Source: Rhyzopertha dominica (lineage: Eukaryota; Arthropoda; Insecta; Coleoptera; Bostrichidae). From it: a DNA stretch of 64,000 bases. The notes under the pieces are model-generated. The model ran no database searches and was not told where the DNA came from. It worked only from the letters and a program-made list of their open reading frames with translations. The position numbers and the translations under genes are program-made. How positions within the stretch are numbered: position 1 is the first letter of the stretch; the number at the start of each line of letters is the position of its first letter. Location of the stretch: positions 6,324,001-6,388,000 of the forward strand of contig QCXZ01000064.1 in the NCBI GenBank assembly GCA_025024175.1, read 5' to 3'. Positions 21,317 through 33,281 of this stretch are shown piece after piece.

Positions 21317-21490
21317 AGTCTGGGAAGCAACGGCCCCATTGTACCAACGAAAATTCTCGGTGATCCTGTCGAACTGGATAAACATCTGCTTGAAAATGGA
21401 TATGGTGATGGTTTTTCCGCGCAGTTTCCATCAACGGCATATTCAGCACCACTCATTTATTCGGGGCAACATCCTGATATTCAGTTACAT
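21317..21490 (+). CDS. Patj: Patj exon: PDZ1-PDZ2 linker, part 1
   Basis: 58 codons in phase 0 between TTTTTAAAG and GTAAGT. It contains VPTKILGDPVELDKHLLENG, which corresponds to the VPTRVLVDPAELERYL-type linker of fly Patj. The rest is low-complexity linker with no domain. Start at 21317 rather than 21319 keeps the frame with the preceding exon. Confidence 0.88.
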
Positions 21491-22613
21491 GTAAGTCGAA
21501 TAAAAGTTAGCATGGAGGAGGGACTAAATTTAATAATAATTACATAAAAACTTCCACTTTACATTAAAGTTACCTTTCTTTCAAGAGGACTACTATCTAC
21601 TGTCGAGGTCCTATAGTTTAAAACTGAAAATGTGAAAACGACTTATAAGTAGTTATAAGGTGGGCCGTTTGAGACAGACGATACCCAACGAGTCGAGCAG
21701 ACAGGTCCTGGAAACATGTTGTATCTGCACTTTGCATTTTAGGAATGAAAACATTTCATTTACTAGAGTTGATATATTTATACAATTTACATAATTCAAT
21801 TTTATACATTATTACAACTCATTTTGGGAGTCTGTAGAATCATCATTAACCTTAATAGTTATTGCTGGAGATACACTATTTCTTACAAAACTATTTTCAA
21901 TTACTTTAATGTGTTCAAAACAATTTACAAATAATGTCTCACAACATTCTACAACATTTGCATCTATATTTGGGGTTTTATTTTACTTCCTGATGTGAAA
22001 GTAGAGTGCGTTATGCGAACTACATTTCTATTCCTTTCTTTCCTACTTTCAGAGTCCCGCTGGGATCGAATCTGGGCCCTCTTCTGTTTCTTATGTACAT
22101 AAATGACCTTCCTGACTCATTTAAAAGTCTGAACCTCATCTTTGCTGATGATCTTAAACTATTCAATACTATAACTCCAAAATGATCTTAATTATCTAAA
22201 TTATCTTACTAAATTTCAATGTTTCCAAATGTTTTGTTCTCTCTTTTTCCAGAAAACACAATGTAGTTAACTATCAATATAATGTTAACGGTAATGTTTT
22301 GAGCAGGGTGGATGAGTTCAGGGACCTCGGTAATATCTTTGACCACAAATTAACCTTTTGCAGTCATATATTGAACACTATCAATTTATCTTAGAAATCC
22401 TATGGGTTTATATATAGAAACTGTAGAGAGTTTAGACGATTGGGTACCTTGCAAATATTATACTTTTCCCTTATACGAGGGTGAATGCTTTCAGCGTCCA
22501 TAATATAAGATAATATTTTGTCGAATAGATCGCTGTCTCTTGAAAACGCTGACAAAAAGTTAATAGTCTGACGTTTCGATTACACCTGTAATCTTTGTCA
22601 AAGACGAAGAACC

Positions 22614-23705
22614 TCAAAATTTGCCTGACACAAGTTCAAACAAAATTTTGAACCTAGTAGCACGTATGCGTTCTTTCAAACGCGTACCTACTTTTCTTTT
22701 AGTTTGACCTATGTAACACTTGCCGCAAAAACAAGTAATTTTGTAAACACCTTCACTCTCTAAATGTACTTTATCTTTAGTAGAACTTAAAATTTTATCT
22801 AAATTATTATATGTACTATCAACAACTAAAATATCGTGTTTTCGAAGCATCCCCTTTAATTTTTCCGAAAGGCCTTGACATAAGTCAAACTCAACTTCAA
22901 TTTACTTTGTCGTGGCTGACAATTTACTTGATTTGGATGAGCACTTTTATTAAAAACTGACCAAATATTCTTACTACTATAACCATTTCTCACTAGCGCT
23001 GATTTAAGATGATATATTTCTTTTTGTACAGAACTTTCGTCTGATATCCTTTGTGCTCTAACAAATAACGTCCTAATAAGACTATTCTTTTGAGAAGGGT
23101 GGTGAGATGTGGCATGTAAATATTTGTCTGTGTGTGTTGGTTTTCTGTAAACCTTGTGTCCTAACTGTCCAGTGTTTGTTCTGTAAATTTGGACATTCAA
23201 GAAATATAAACTACCATTGCTTTCTAATTCCATAGTAAATTATATGTCGGGTTTTTGACTGTTCAAATGATTTAGAAACCTACTCAGCTGTTCTATACCG
23301 TGGGGCCAAATAACAAAAGTGTCATCTACGTACCTATACCAACATTTTGGTTTAAGCTGAAAACTGTTTATCGCTACATTACATTACATTACAACCTATT
23401 GCACAACCTGATTTTTGTTCATAAAAATTATCGTTTCATAAGAAATAAGTAGATTTTAAACAATGTTCGGATAATCTGGCTATCGTGTCACCTAAGGGAT
23501 CGCTATTAAGCTTGGATTTGATAATATCTATCGTTTCAGGAATGGGTACTTTCGTAAATAAAGAAACCACGTCAAAACTAACCAAAATATCACCTTCTGA
23601 AATACTTAAACCTTTTATAATATCAATAAAGTCTGAACAATTTTTGACGAAACTACTGGTATTTCCTACATAAGGTTTTAAATAGTTGGCACAAAATTTT
23701 GCCAA
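22614..23705 (-). pseudogene. Penelope-type reverse transcriptase and GIY-YIG endonuclease
   Basis: The minus-strand frames, in order, encode an RT core piece (ILVSFDVVSLFTKVPIPETI), then the C-terminal RT region (LYFLNVQIYRTNTGQLGHKVYRKPTHTDKYLHATSHHPSQK). The GIY-YIG nuclease follows (GVYKITCFCGKCYIGQTKRKVGTRLKERIRATRF). Frames are broken between 23233 and 23436 and at about 22855. The C-terminal end of the nuclease is missing here but present on the opposite-strand copy. Confidence 0.85.
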
Positions 23706-23725
23706 TCTGTAACAAGGACTGCCAA

Positions 23726-24052
23726 TCGTATTGAGAGAGTGAAGGTGTTTACAAAATTACTTGTTCTTGCGGAAACTGTTACATAGGTCAAACTAAAAGA
23801 AAAGTAGGTACGCGTTTGAAAGAACACATACGTGCTACTAGATTGCAACAGATAGATAAATCTTCCGTAGCTGAACACTCATATTTGACTAAACACATGA
23901 TTGATTTTGATAAAACAAAAATTTTACATAGAGAAAAATATTATCACAAACGTCTAATAAAAGAAGCTATAGATATTCGCAGATCTACTAATAATTTTAA
24001 TAGGGATTGTGGAAATTATGAGTTAGGTGACATTTGGAAGAATATTTTGTAG
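23726..24052 (+). pseudogene. Second, truncated Penelope GIY-YIG domain
   Basis: The plus strand repeats the nuclease segment KLLVL.ETVT and VGTRLKEHIRATR, with one break. It then runs to a proper C-terminus: SSVAEHSYLTKHMIDFD..HREKYYHKRLIKEAIDI, ending ELGDIWKNIL. It is the inverted partner of the minus-strand copy. Confidence 0.8.
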
Positions 24053-24684
24053 TTATCTTTCATATCAAGTAGTTCCTAGTTCTAGTAGGTAGGTAGTTTC
24101 TTTTTCATTGTTAGGTTCCTTTTTATCAGGTTTACACGTTGTTTCTATGACGTCTCGCATCCTTGGTGATTTATTTATTTACTTTCAAAATTTTGTTTGA
24201 ACTTGTGTCAAGCAAATTTTGAGGTTCTTCGTCTTTGACAAAGATTACAGGTGTAATCGAAACGTCAGACTATTAACTTTTTGTCAGTGTTTTCAAGAGA
24301 CAGCGATCTATCCGATAAAATATTATCTTATACTTTTCCCTTGTTCGCTCTAAGTTGGAATATGCAGTTTTTTCCTGGTTTCCCATATACAAGACGCATA
24401 TTGTTCAGCTCGAATCTGCCCGGAGGAAGCTACTTAAATTTATGTTTTACTTAACCCAAGGATATTATCCTCCTAGGGGATATGATCATCAAACCTTGTT
24501 GGACGGATTCGAGTTTATTTGTGCTGTGGTAAAAATGTTATAATATTTGTTGAATAATAGGATTGATTGTAGTTCGCTGCTTGAGAAGGTTAACTTTCTT
24601 GTACCTCGTAAAAACTCTCGACAACAACCGTCTTTCTATTGCAGCAATAGTCGTACGAATGTTTTACTTCGATTGCCAATCAAT

Positions 24685-25255
24685 TTTATTAAAATGCATG
24701 TCTATGCTGTGCTGTCTGCACCGCAACCAACTGCAGATAGATCTATTTCGCTACCATTATAGCTCATCAGTGCAGTTTAGGTCTAGTGCAGACAGCACGG
24801 TTTTGCCTATATACCAAAGCAATAGCATGATGTAAGTAAGAAATTAGATGGGAGTGCCATCTGTCAGCAATACACTGACATGATGACAAAGCCACCTAGC
24901 TGCCATAACTGCATACCATTGCTTTGGTATATAGGCAAAACCAGTTCTATGCCGTGCTGTCCGCACGAGACCTAAACTGCACTGATGAGCTATAATGATA
25001 GCGAAATAGATCTATCTGCAGTTGGTTGCGGTGTAGACAGCACAGCATAGACATGCATTTTAATGTATGTCGGTTCTTGCCCGCTTGCAAAAAGTGCCGT
25101 GGGGCCTGTTGTTAAATTGAAGTATGCAGGTGCATGCCAATTTGTCAGGCTACAGGTCACTTCCTTTAGGAAGCAGATCCCATTATGGCAGCTAGGTGGC
25201 TTTGTCATCATGTCAGTGTATTGCTGACAGATGGCATTGCCATCTAATTTCTTAC
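24685..25255. repeat. Palindromic dispersed repeat, copy 1
   Basis: Arms from about 24693 and 25062 (AAAATGCATGTCTATGCTGTGCTGTCTGCACC and its complement) pair for roughly 150 bp around a short centre. A second hairpin based on 'ccatctgtcagcaatacactgacatgatgaca' follows. A related copy lies at 59145-59456. It is non-coding and non-autonomous in appearance. Confidence 0.7.
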
Positions 25256-25790
25256 TTAAATCAATCTTATGTGTTCTTATTTTAATCGCATTTCTAATTC
25301 TTGTGATATTCACGTTGAGTCGCTCACTTCTATTGTCGGATCTGTCTGTTCGGGTCGTTTGTACCACTTCCTTGACTTATAAGCCGTTTTCTTATTTACT
25401 TACATACTTCATTTCATACTGTATCTTTGGTTTTAATGAATTATTTGTTTCTAGAACCATAAAATCTTTATTTGAACTCCATTAAATTCCAGGTTACCTA
25501 TAAACACTTACTGACCTATCATCTGTTTCAAAGGAAATATNTTTGAGTGTGCATTTAAATCTAATATAAACATATCTGCTTCAACACAGAATTTTATGAT
25601 CCACGTGCAAAAACCATTAAAGAACACGTAAATACTATCGCGTAACACACAGCTTAACAAATTTGGAACATACATCCATTATTTTCGTTACAAATTTTTC
25701 CCATTTTTGTGAAAATATTTGCATGTTTGTTTTGAAGGTATAGAAAAATTAAGAACGTTTTTAAACAAAAATAATTTATTTTTTACTTAG
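25256..25790 (+). other. Patj intron, nothing recognised
   Basis: No protein similarity or structured repeat is seen. It ends in a good acceptor, TTATTTTTTACTTAG. Confidence 0.5.
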
Positions 25791-26010
25791 GCAATACCTG
25801 GTCTAGTGGATGTAGTAAAGAATCCCCAACCTATAGGCCCTGCTCCAATACCACAGATAAATGTACCTGTCACTGCAGCTGTTAATCTTCTGCCTCTGGA
25901 CATGGCTCTCAGAGAGCCAACCCTTCCCGAAACCGAAATCTATAACATTCAGTTAAAGAAGGACGACTTGGGATTGGGAATTACCGTTGCGGGGTATGTC
26001 TGTGAAAAGG
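25791..26010 (+). CDS. Patj: Patj exon: linker and start of PDZ2
   Basis: 73 codons plus 1 nt (phase 0 to 1), between TTACTTAG and GTAAGT. A proline-rich linker is followed by LPETEIYNIQLKKDDLGLGI and TVAGYVCEK, the first strands and GLGI binding loop of the second PDZ domain. The phase-1 donor is matched by the acceptor at 31275. Confidence 0.93.
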
Positions 26011-26279
26011 GTAAGTGTCAGTAAATCGTTATCAGTGTTGATTGTTGTTTGTTATGAATTCTGCCTTATTTACTATCTCCTTCTACCTCACTAGAAAGTA
26101 CTGAAAACTGTTTTCTTTTGTGTAGAAGTTTTGAATTTTTGGATACTACTTTATTGACAAGACTTTGGTTGTAAAATGCAATAGTAATGACGATTTCAGT
26201 CCCTTTGAAAAATTAAAACAAATCTTTAAAATTTCTCAGAAATAAGTTATTCATCTGATGTAGTAATAATAATGCAACG

Positions 26280-28800
26280 TTTTTAGTTTAATATCTCTTT
26301 GGTTCACTCTTGGTTTCATCAAGCTGGGGTTCTTTTTCTTCAGCGCATCTACTACTGTCATGTTTTATGTTTTCTCTGGTCTTCCTCTTCTTCCTTCTTC
26401 TTCTTTCTTATACTTTTGCCACCAATACTCGCTTAGCTGGCATTTCCTCATTCCTAACACGTACCGAAAACAGTTTAGTTTATTTTCTTTTAAAGTTAAC
26501 TTATTCTGTCCATTATAATTAGTCGTTTGACTCATCTGAAGTATTTTATTTCTGTCGCTTGCAATCTACTTATTAATTATGCTGTCCTTCAACATCCAAC
26601 TTTCATTTCGGTCTTTGTCTGTAAATGGTCTTATATAGCGTCATTTTAGCCTTTTTGCTTATTTATCCTTTACTTATTACCCAGCCAACACAGTTACATA
26701 TAGTTTATGTAACTATTCCATAACACCACTTACTTAAACCATGTTTGATATGTAACACGTATGGTATATGTACAGCACATGTACTGAAAAACGCCGGCTC
26801 AAACGTGTGTCATCCGTAATATCTATGTTACATAAAAAGCTACCTAGCAGCCATGTAATTTTTATATGTTGTAGCGATGTAACTGCTCTTTTTACGGTAC
26901 AGATGTGATGCCAATACGCTACATATATTTTATATCATTAATACGTAATGCCACTACTTTTGATATGTTATATGTAAGGAACATTTATAGTTCATGTACT
27001 TAAAAATATCGGCTCAAATAGGTGTCATCTGTAATATATCTGTTACGTTAAGAAGCTACAAAACAGACATGTACCTTTTATATATTACAGAGTACATACA
27101 GTTTCATTTACCTTATGTTATTTATATGCACTCCAGATGTGTTGTACATGCATCTTTTTGATAAAGTCTAGAAGTTCCATGAATGTAAAAGTTCTTTCAC
27201 TGATATTAAAATTTATTCGAGATGATTACATATTACAAAAATATATCTTCAGAAATATCATTGCCTCTTTCTGTATCCTTTCATAGGCTGTTTCTAATAA
27301 CACAAGACCATAAGTCAAACAGATGTACAACACAGCAGCAATTCAGGAGAATATGTATAATGTCTTATGGGCATATGGAAAATCTACACAAAAGTAACCT
27401 ACTATATTTTTTCTTCCGCGACATTGTTTTAAATTGCAAACAACAGTATTAAAAAGTTCCTTTTCTTATCTGCAACTTTAGTTAATATTTTGAAAAACAT
27501 GTATAATAAAACAAAATGCAGAGTAATTTTTCCATGTCCTTAAGAAAAATTGCCCATGCACACTGTAACACCCTATAGTCTGTAGAAGTAAGAAGAAATA
27601 ACAAACTTGCAATGATTATTTTTGTGAAAAATTATATCAAAAAATATAAAAACCACTCACTTTTTTCGTATTAACCTAGATCCATTAAGACGTATCCATT
27701 CTGACATTAGTTACTCCCAATCGAGAATCTTTAGATCTTTGCCTTAAAATTGTTAGTTATTTTTAATTAGTATTTAAATCTTACCTTTTATGGCTCTCAC
27801 GTGAACGCCTATTTCTATGCTCTAACCAGGAACAAGCATTTGCACAATGGTTAGTGACAATAGCTTTTGAACATCTACAGATGAAGCCTCTGACATTTTT
27901 GACAACTATTTTGTGACAGATATTGTTTCTAAAATCATTTTAGAAAGCATAGTCATACATAAAAAAATTAGGTCACTATAATATAAATGTTTACATACAA
28001 CACGTAAGGTACATGAATAGTACATGTAACGTAACAGCTATAATACTATTATAATGTAACAAATATATTACACACAAGGTACATGCAGGTCACATACACT
28101 ATCAGATATTGGCTCATACATTTTCTTTTTTACCTTTACTATACATAGATACGACCTGTGTGCTATACAAAAATTACTTTGTAACTGTATTATAAACATG
28201 TAGGACTTATGTAACATGTATGTAACATCATATATCCTAGACATAACGAAGTAAACATATATGTTACATGTTTTTTAGAGCAAATTTCATATCTCTGGTA
28301 CATAATGCTATTATGTAGCTTTTGTAACATTGTTGTTCCTTGATATTTATGTATCATACATGTGTGTGTCGTCTGGGTAGTGCCCTATATAGTGAGTGCA
28401 CTGCTAATTATTTTGTTTATTCTTTAATCATCCTTCTATTGCTTTTTATTGTAGCTCCTAGGTATTTAAAGCTTTGCACCTGTTCTGTTTGTTTTCCATT
28501 TATTGTTATTTGTATCCTTTTGTCCTCCTTTCCTATGCCCATTGTTTTGTTTTGTTCTTATTCATTAACATTTTACATTCTCTTAATTCTCTCTAACAAG
28601 TTTTCAGTTTGCTGTAACTTCTCTTCATTTTCCGCATGGATCATTAATGCACATTCTGTCCGCTTTACCACCTTTAATTTCCTGTTCCATAATCTTCCTT
28701 TGTTAAACTTACCGTGTAGTTCCCACAATATATCTTTCATCACCATGATAAACAGTGTTGAGGTTAATCCACCCGCAAGGTGGAAATCTCTTGATTCCAT
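26280..28800 (-). mobile_element. RTE/BovB-type LINE remnant split by a TIR element
   Basis: The minus strand at 28800-28440 encodes late RT motifs GGLTSTLFIMVM and AENEEKLQQ, then QVQSFKYLGATIK. Across the insertion at 26678-28379 it resumes with SRLQATEIKYF-like and RRGRPEKT motifs near 26560-26330, the usual C-terminal end of RTE-type LINEs. Frames are heavily broken. The 5' part is missing. Confidence 0.6.
26678..28379. mobile_element. Non-coding TIR element rich in ATGTAAC/GTTACAT
   Basis: 1.7 kb delimited by TACCCAG...CTGGGTA inverted ends (about 14 bp imperfect). The outer 400 bp on each side are full of short inverted words such as ATGTAAC, GTTACAT, TACATGT and 'ggctcaaa.gtgtgtcatc.gtaatat'. 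No protein is encoded, and I found no clear target duplication. It interrupts the RTE reading frame, which defines it as an insertion. Confidence 0.6.
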
Positions 28801-28804
28801 ATAA

Positions 28805-30147
28805 TTTGTGTTACTATACAAACTATTTGCTCATTCACAAAGACGGTGGCAAACATTTAGTTGCGAATTACCACCCTATCAGTAAGCTATGTATCTTCGG
28901 TAAAGTCTTCGAACTTCTGGTGCACCATGTTTTATTTCGGGCCTTGAAATCGTCAATTCTCACTCAGCAACATGGCTTCTTTTCTCAACGTTCTGTCGAA
29001 ACAAATCTTACAGAATATTGCAACTTTATTTTAAATTCCATGGTTCATCAGATTCAAGTAGATTCTATTTATACAGATTTCAGCACAGCTTTTGACGAAA
29101 TTGACCGTCATATTTTAATTCACATACTGTCAAGAATCGCTGTGCACAGAGCTTTGTTAAGATGGTTATCATCATATGTTAGTTGCAGAACCCAAATAAT
29201 AACGATAAATGGTTTTAAATCATCGCCTATTGGATCAACTCTGGTGTATCCCAGGGTTCGGTTTTGGGGCCCCTGCTGTTTTTAATTTATATTAATGATA
29301 TTAAACATTGCTGTGAATTTTGCAATTTTCTTCTTTATGCTGATGACCTAAAAATCTTTGCCTACATAAATAATATTTCCGACTGCATACTATTTCAAAA
29401 CGACCTGTGTCAATTCTATAGTAACTGTAAAATTAACAGACTTTATTTAAATTTCGGTAAGTGCTGTACTATCACATTTACTAAAAATTTTAGACTGTTT
29501 TCGTTTGACTATAACTTTGACAATAACAAGATAAAAATCGTTCCTCATGTGAAAGATTTAGGAGTCACTTTCACCAGAAAATGACCTCTGTATATATAGA
29601 CAAAATAGCTTCTCAGGCAACCAAAATGTTGGGCTTTATAATTCTGATAACTAAAAACTTCAGGTTATAAATGTCACAACACTGACCAGAAAGTACAACA
29701 TAATGAGACTCAAAAAGAAAGGGTTAGTAGCGGATTTGTTTTTTCTCCACAAGATAATCAATAATTCAGTTGATTCACTAACTTTGCTCTCTAGTATCTT
29801 CAGTATCCATCATTTCGCGAACATCTCTTTCGAACCAATTTAGATCTTATAATTTGCACTGTCCTGTTGTCGACATTTTCCATAACTCTTTGAAAAAATT
29901 TACAGCTTTAGTTAAAATAAATTCAGATAATAGTGTTCCGTTTGTTAATTTTTCTTACTTGAATATTATTGTTTCCTATATGTAATTAATATATTGCATA
30001 ATTCTTTATAGCTTTATTGTATTCAAGGATATTTATTTATGTGTATATTTTTTTCTGTAGATTATCCTTTATCATTTAATTCTGCGGTTGTGTTTACCAT
30101 CTACAGTTTTTTTTTTCGTTGATAATAAAGAAAAAATAAAATAAAAG
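28805..30147 (+). mobile_element. Jockey/CR1-type LINE, 5' truncated
   Basis: The plus strand encodes a reverse transcriptase from a NYHPISKL motif (28870) through HGFFSQRSVETN, the catalytic TDFSTAFDEIDRHIL, GPLLFLIYINDI and LLYADDLKIF, to VKDLGVTFTRK. There is one frameshift near 29265 and decayed C-terminal sequence to about 29960. It ends in an A-rich tail (AATAAAGAAAAAATAAAATA) near 30147. The 5' portion with the endonuclease is absent. Confidence 0.8.
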
Positions 30148-30535
30148 TTGCGTGTGCCTGTTCTCAGCTTGCTATTTATTCCTCTTTTCTTCGCACCATT
30201 TTTCTAGGGATGTTATCGAAAGCCATTTCTAAGTCCAAGCAATGCTAAACAGATTCCTTAACCCACTTGTTTAATCTTCCAAATCAGTTTTGTGCTTCAT
30301 GTAATTGCAGTTCCGCCTTTCTCTTAATCTTGCTTTTGTACGCCTTTGCTACTACACTTAATAGTGTAATTCTTCTACAATTCTCACATTGTTTTGTGTC
30401 TCCTTATGTACCGGTAAAATAACTTTTATTTATTTTATGTCATATTATATATTTTTGTTGGAACTGTCCTCCCTTCTGGTGTCATGCTTTATAACATTTC
30501 TGGTGATTTTTGGTCACGCCATGCTGGCCTTCCTT
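30148..30535 (+). other. Patj intron, nothing recognised
   Basis: AT-rich sequence without recognisable coding or repeat structure. It may contain older LINE debris. Confidence 0.35.
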
Positions 30536-30538
30536 ATT

Positions 30539-30759
30539 ATCAATTAGGTAGCTTGGAAACAATCTGATTGAACGTATGTGCTTTGTCTCACTTGATTTAT
30601 CAGATAACTCTGACGATCGTTTCGACCTAGAACTGTATAACGCTGTTATCTCTTTGACAATGACCGTTCTAGGTCGAAACGATCGTCAGAGTTATCTGAT
30701 AAATCAAGTGAGACAAAGCACATACGTTCAATCAGCTTGTTTCCAAGCTACCTAAATTG
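30539..30759. repeat. Near-perfect 95-bp hairpin related to Penelope ends
   Basis: The left arm (AATTAGGTAGCTTGGAAACA... to CGACCTAGAACTG) is repeated in reverse complement after a spacer of about 27 bp. The arms include CTCTGACGATCGTTTCGACC and its complement. The right arm carries a hammerhead-like core followed by GAAACGATCGTC. Confidence 0.85.
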
Positions 30760-31274
30760 ATTCGGATGTTTCACAATGAATGCACCTTTGAATCCATTCA
30801 ACTTCCTTTTTATATTGACTAATGTCTTTTTTCCTGTTTTCTTGGCGATTTACTCTACTTTCTGGGTTAAGCAAGCTATTCGAAATATTTTGACCAATTC
30901 TTTGACTGTTATTCTCTTGTACATTGTAAAATTCTTTGTTGTTCACTTAGCCTCAACTGTCTTGCTTGTGATCTTATCATAATTTTTAATAAAGATGAAG
31001 TAAGAAAAACAGCTAAGTGTATTTCATTGACAAGTCCGGCATATTTGGAATTTTATGTCTTGCTTGTCCTATAATTACTTTAAGTTTCCTTGAATAATAC
31101 ATTATGAAATGTAATGGGTGATACCTCTTTTGGGACCAATAAATGCTAATATTGTCATTCTGATAAAATTGGATCACAAGATGTTACAGGAAAGTAATTT
31201 ATCAGATTAAGTTATGAATATTGAACTTCTCAATCTAAAAATTTAAACATAATTAAACGCGATCTTGTTTTTAG

Positions 31275-31366
31275 AAGAAATATCCGGTATATTCGTCAAA
31301 AGCATCAGTAAAGGCAGTGCCGCAGATCTTTCTAGGAAAATAAAAATCAACGACAGGATAATAGAG
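31275..31366 (+). CDS. Patj: Patj exon: middle of PDZ2
   Basis: 92 nt, phase 1 to 0, between TTGTTTTTAG and GTATCT. Joined to the previous exon it reads EEISGIFVKSISKGSAADLS then KIKINDRIIE, the central strands of PDZ2, nearly identical in pattern to fly Patj. Confidence 0.93.
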
Positions 31367-31420
31367 GTATCTTACCATAGAATGTTATAATTATATCATT
31401 AAATGTTAGAATCTCTTCAG

Positions 31421-31633
31421 GTAGACGGAAAATCTGTTTTGGGGTGTACAAATCACGAAGCAGTCGAAATGCTCAGAAACACTGGGACTGTTGTGACCCT
31501 GTCGTTGGAAAGGTATCTACGTGGTCCAAAATATGAGCAACTGCAGCAAGCCATTAAAGCGAATGAGCTTAAACCACCCTCACCACCTTCCCCGTCAGTA
31601 TCATCACTTCCAAAGGTTCCTCTTAGTATGGTG
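31421..31633 (+). CDS. Patj: Patj exon: end of PDZ2 and linker
   Basis: 71 codons in phase 0 between AATCTCTTCAG and GTAAGT. VDGKSVLGCTNHEAVEMLRN contains the alpha-2 helix of PDZ2. TLSLERYLRGPKYEQLQQAI follows as in fly Patj, then a Pro/Ser-rich linker. The preceding intron is only 54 nt. Confidence 0.94.
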
Positions 31634-31736
31634 GTAAGTGAGTTTGTTGAGCCTTTATTTCCTTGCGAAGCCGCACTTTCCTCTGATACTGCTGTTCTAA
31701 TGTATCTGATACTTTAAAATTATTCTTCCTTTTAAG

Positions 31737-31943
31737 CAAATGGATCCTGTTTCAATTGAGCCAGAGGGTGAGTCCCGTACAAGCTTTGATTTTGATTCTG
31801 CAGTGCTACAAGAAGAACCATCCCCCTCAGATGACGTGGAGATTGTCATCGGTGGTCGTAAATCAGTACAGTTCAGCATAGCAAGTCGTGAATCGATATA
31901 TGATAAGTGGAAGGATAAAGTAGAGGAAAACGCCCAGATTATT
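31737..31943 (+). CDS. Patj: Patj exon: linker before PDZ3
   Basis: 69 codons in phase 0 between CTTTTAAG and GTAAGT. The acidic/serine-rich linker ends IYDKWKDKVEENAQII, comparable to the IIRKWQKIVG-type helix just before PDZ3 in the fly protein. Confidence 0.9.
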
Positions 31944-31990
31944 GTAAGTTAGTGGGATGCACTGTATTACCTTGATGATTTTATGTTATA

Positions 31991-33281
31991 CGAGGCATGT
32001 TTTTTTAATTAAGTACCGTTTTAAAATTCAAAAAAGAGCCTGTACCTTAATCTACCTTTCTACATAATTTCCGTGAATATTGAGGCACTTGTCATAACGT
32101 GGCACCAGTTTTTGAATACCCTCCTCATAAAATTCTGCCGCCTGACTCGTTAACCACTGTATCACAAATGTTTCGACTTCGTTATCGTCTTGAAGACGCC
32201 GACCACCCAGGTGTTTCTTCAAGTGCAGAAACAAATGGTAGTCGCTGAACGCCAGATCAGGGCTGTATGGAGGATGAGCTAGAGTTTCCCATTTAAAAGA
32301 TTTGATGAGATCTTTGGTCCGATTAGCCACATGTGGACGGGCATTGTCATGCAGCAAAACGATACCCTAACTCAACTTGCCACGTCTTTTGTTCTGGATT
32401 GCACGACGCAGATTGTTGAATNTCTTACAATGAGACGCTGCATTGATTGTCACATTACGAGGCAGAAACTCCACTAGCAATACTCCTTTTCTGTCCAAAA
32501 AAACTGTGCACATGATTTTCCGGGCAGAAATTGTTTGCTTAAACTTCACTTTTTTGGGTGATGATGAATGTCGCCATTCCATGGATTGTTGTNTCGATTC
32601 TGGTGTGACGTAGGCCACCCATGTTTCGTCACCAGTAACAATTTGGTCTAAAAAATCTTCATTTTCATTGTGGTACCGCTCAAGGAAGGTCAATGCACTG
32701 CCTGAACATTGGGTTTTGTGCAAATCCGTCAACATTTTCGGAACCCAACGTGAACACAATTTCCGGTAATTCAAGTTCTCGGTCACAATGCGATACAAAA
32801 CACTACGAGAATATTGAGAAAAGCAGTCGCACAATGATGAAATTGTAAAGCGTCTGTTTTCTATCACCTTTTCGTCCACTTTCTGCACCAAATCTTCATT
32901 AACGACCGAAGGACGCCTCCGTTCTTCATCATGCACATTTGTGTGGCCATCTTTAAATGCTCTCACCCATTTCCTTACCATTCCATTACTCATAATGTTT
33001 TGTCCGTAAACTTCACAGATCTCACGATGAATATCGATCGGTTTTACGCCTTTAGCACTAAGAAATCGTATGACAGCCCGTACTTCACAATCGGCGGGAC
33101 TCACGATTGTCGGAGGCATCTTAAACAATCAGTAAACAACGTATACAATGAAGAATCAAACTGTAATGGCGTCAGTGCGTAGACAAGAGATGTAGGTAAC
33201 CAGCGCGCATGCGCGGAATGCCGACCGTAGCGCTGCGGCGGCGGAATCGCAAAACGGTACTTACTTAAAAAACATGCCTCG
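31991..33281 (-). mobile_element. Mariner element with TA target duplication
   Basis: 1,291 bp with inverted ends CGAGGCATGTTTTTTTAA and TTAAAAAACATGCCTCG, flanked by TA at 31989-31990 and 33282-33283. It sits between Patj exons on the opposite strand. Confidence 0.93.
32052..33128 (-). pseudogene. Mariner transposase (DD34D type), one frameshift and two Ns
   Basis: About 350 codons. An N-terminal HTH pair (IRFLSAKGVKPIDIHREI and WVRAFKDGHTNVHDEERRR) precedes the catalytic motifs VTGDETWVAY, LHDNARPHVA and YSPDLAFSDYHLFLHLKKHL. The last two give the second D and the mariner-type third D. The frame breaks at about 32360, between KRRGKLS and LHDNARP. Apart from that shift and Ns at 32422 and 32593 the sequence is well preserved. 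Confidence 0.92.

Larger units (their letters stand above)
22473..24342. mobile_element. Penelope-like element with inverted terminal copy
   Basis: Flanked by a 15-bp duplication TTATACTTTTCCCTT (22458-22472 and 24328-24342). The minus strand (23705 to 22614) carries RT and GIY-YIG domains. A second, truncated copy of the 3' part lies head to head on the plus strand (about 23720-24052). Outer ends (22500-22620 and 24205-24327) are inverted copies with a ribozyme-like motif. Inverted, partly duplicated organisation of this kind is characteristic of Penelope-like elements. Confidence 0.85.
22040..24780 (+). mobile_element. Jockey-like LINE fragment split by a Penelope element
   Basis: At 22055-22180 the plus strand encodes a non-LTR reverse transcriptase piece, LGPLLFLMYINDLPD then FADDLKLF, holding the YxDD-type active site as FADD. 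The coding similarity breaks at 22472 and resumes at 24343 with SKLEYAVFSWFP...LESARRKLLKFM, a typical C-terminal LINE RT segment. The break is occupied by a Penelope element. Stops and frameshifts mark it as dead. Outer boundaries are uncertain. Confidence 0.7.

Noticed and set aside
28340..28804. 154-codon plus-strand frame that looks like a hydrophobic protein
   Set aside because: It is the antisense of the RTE reverse transcriptase remnant on the minus strand.
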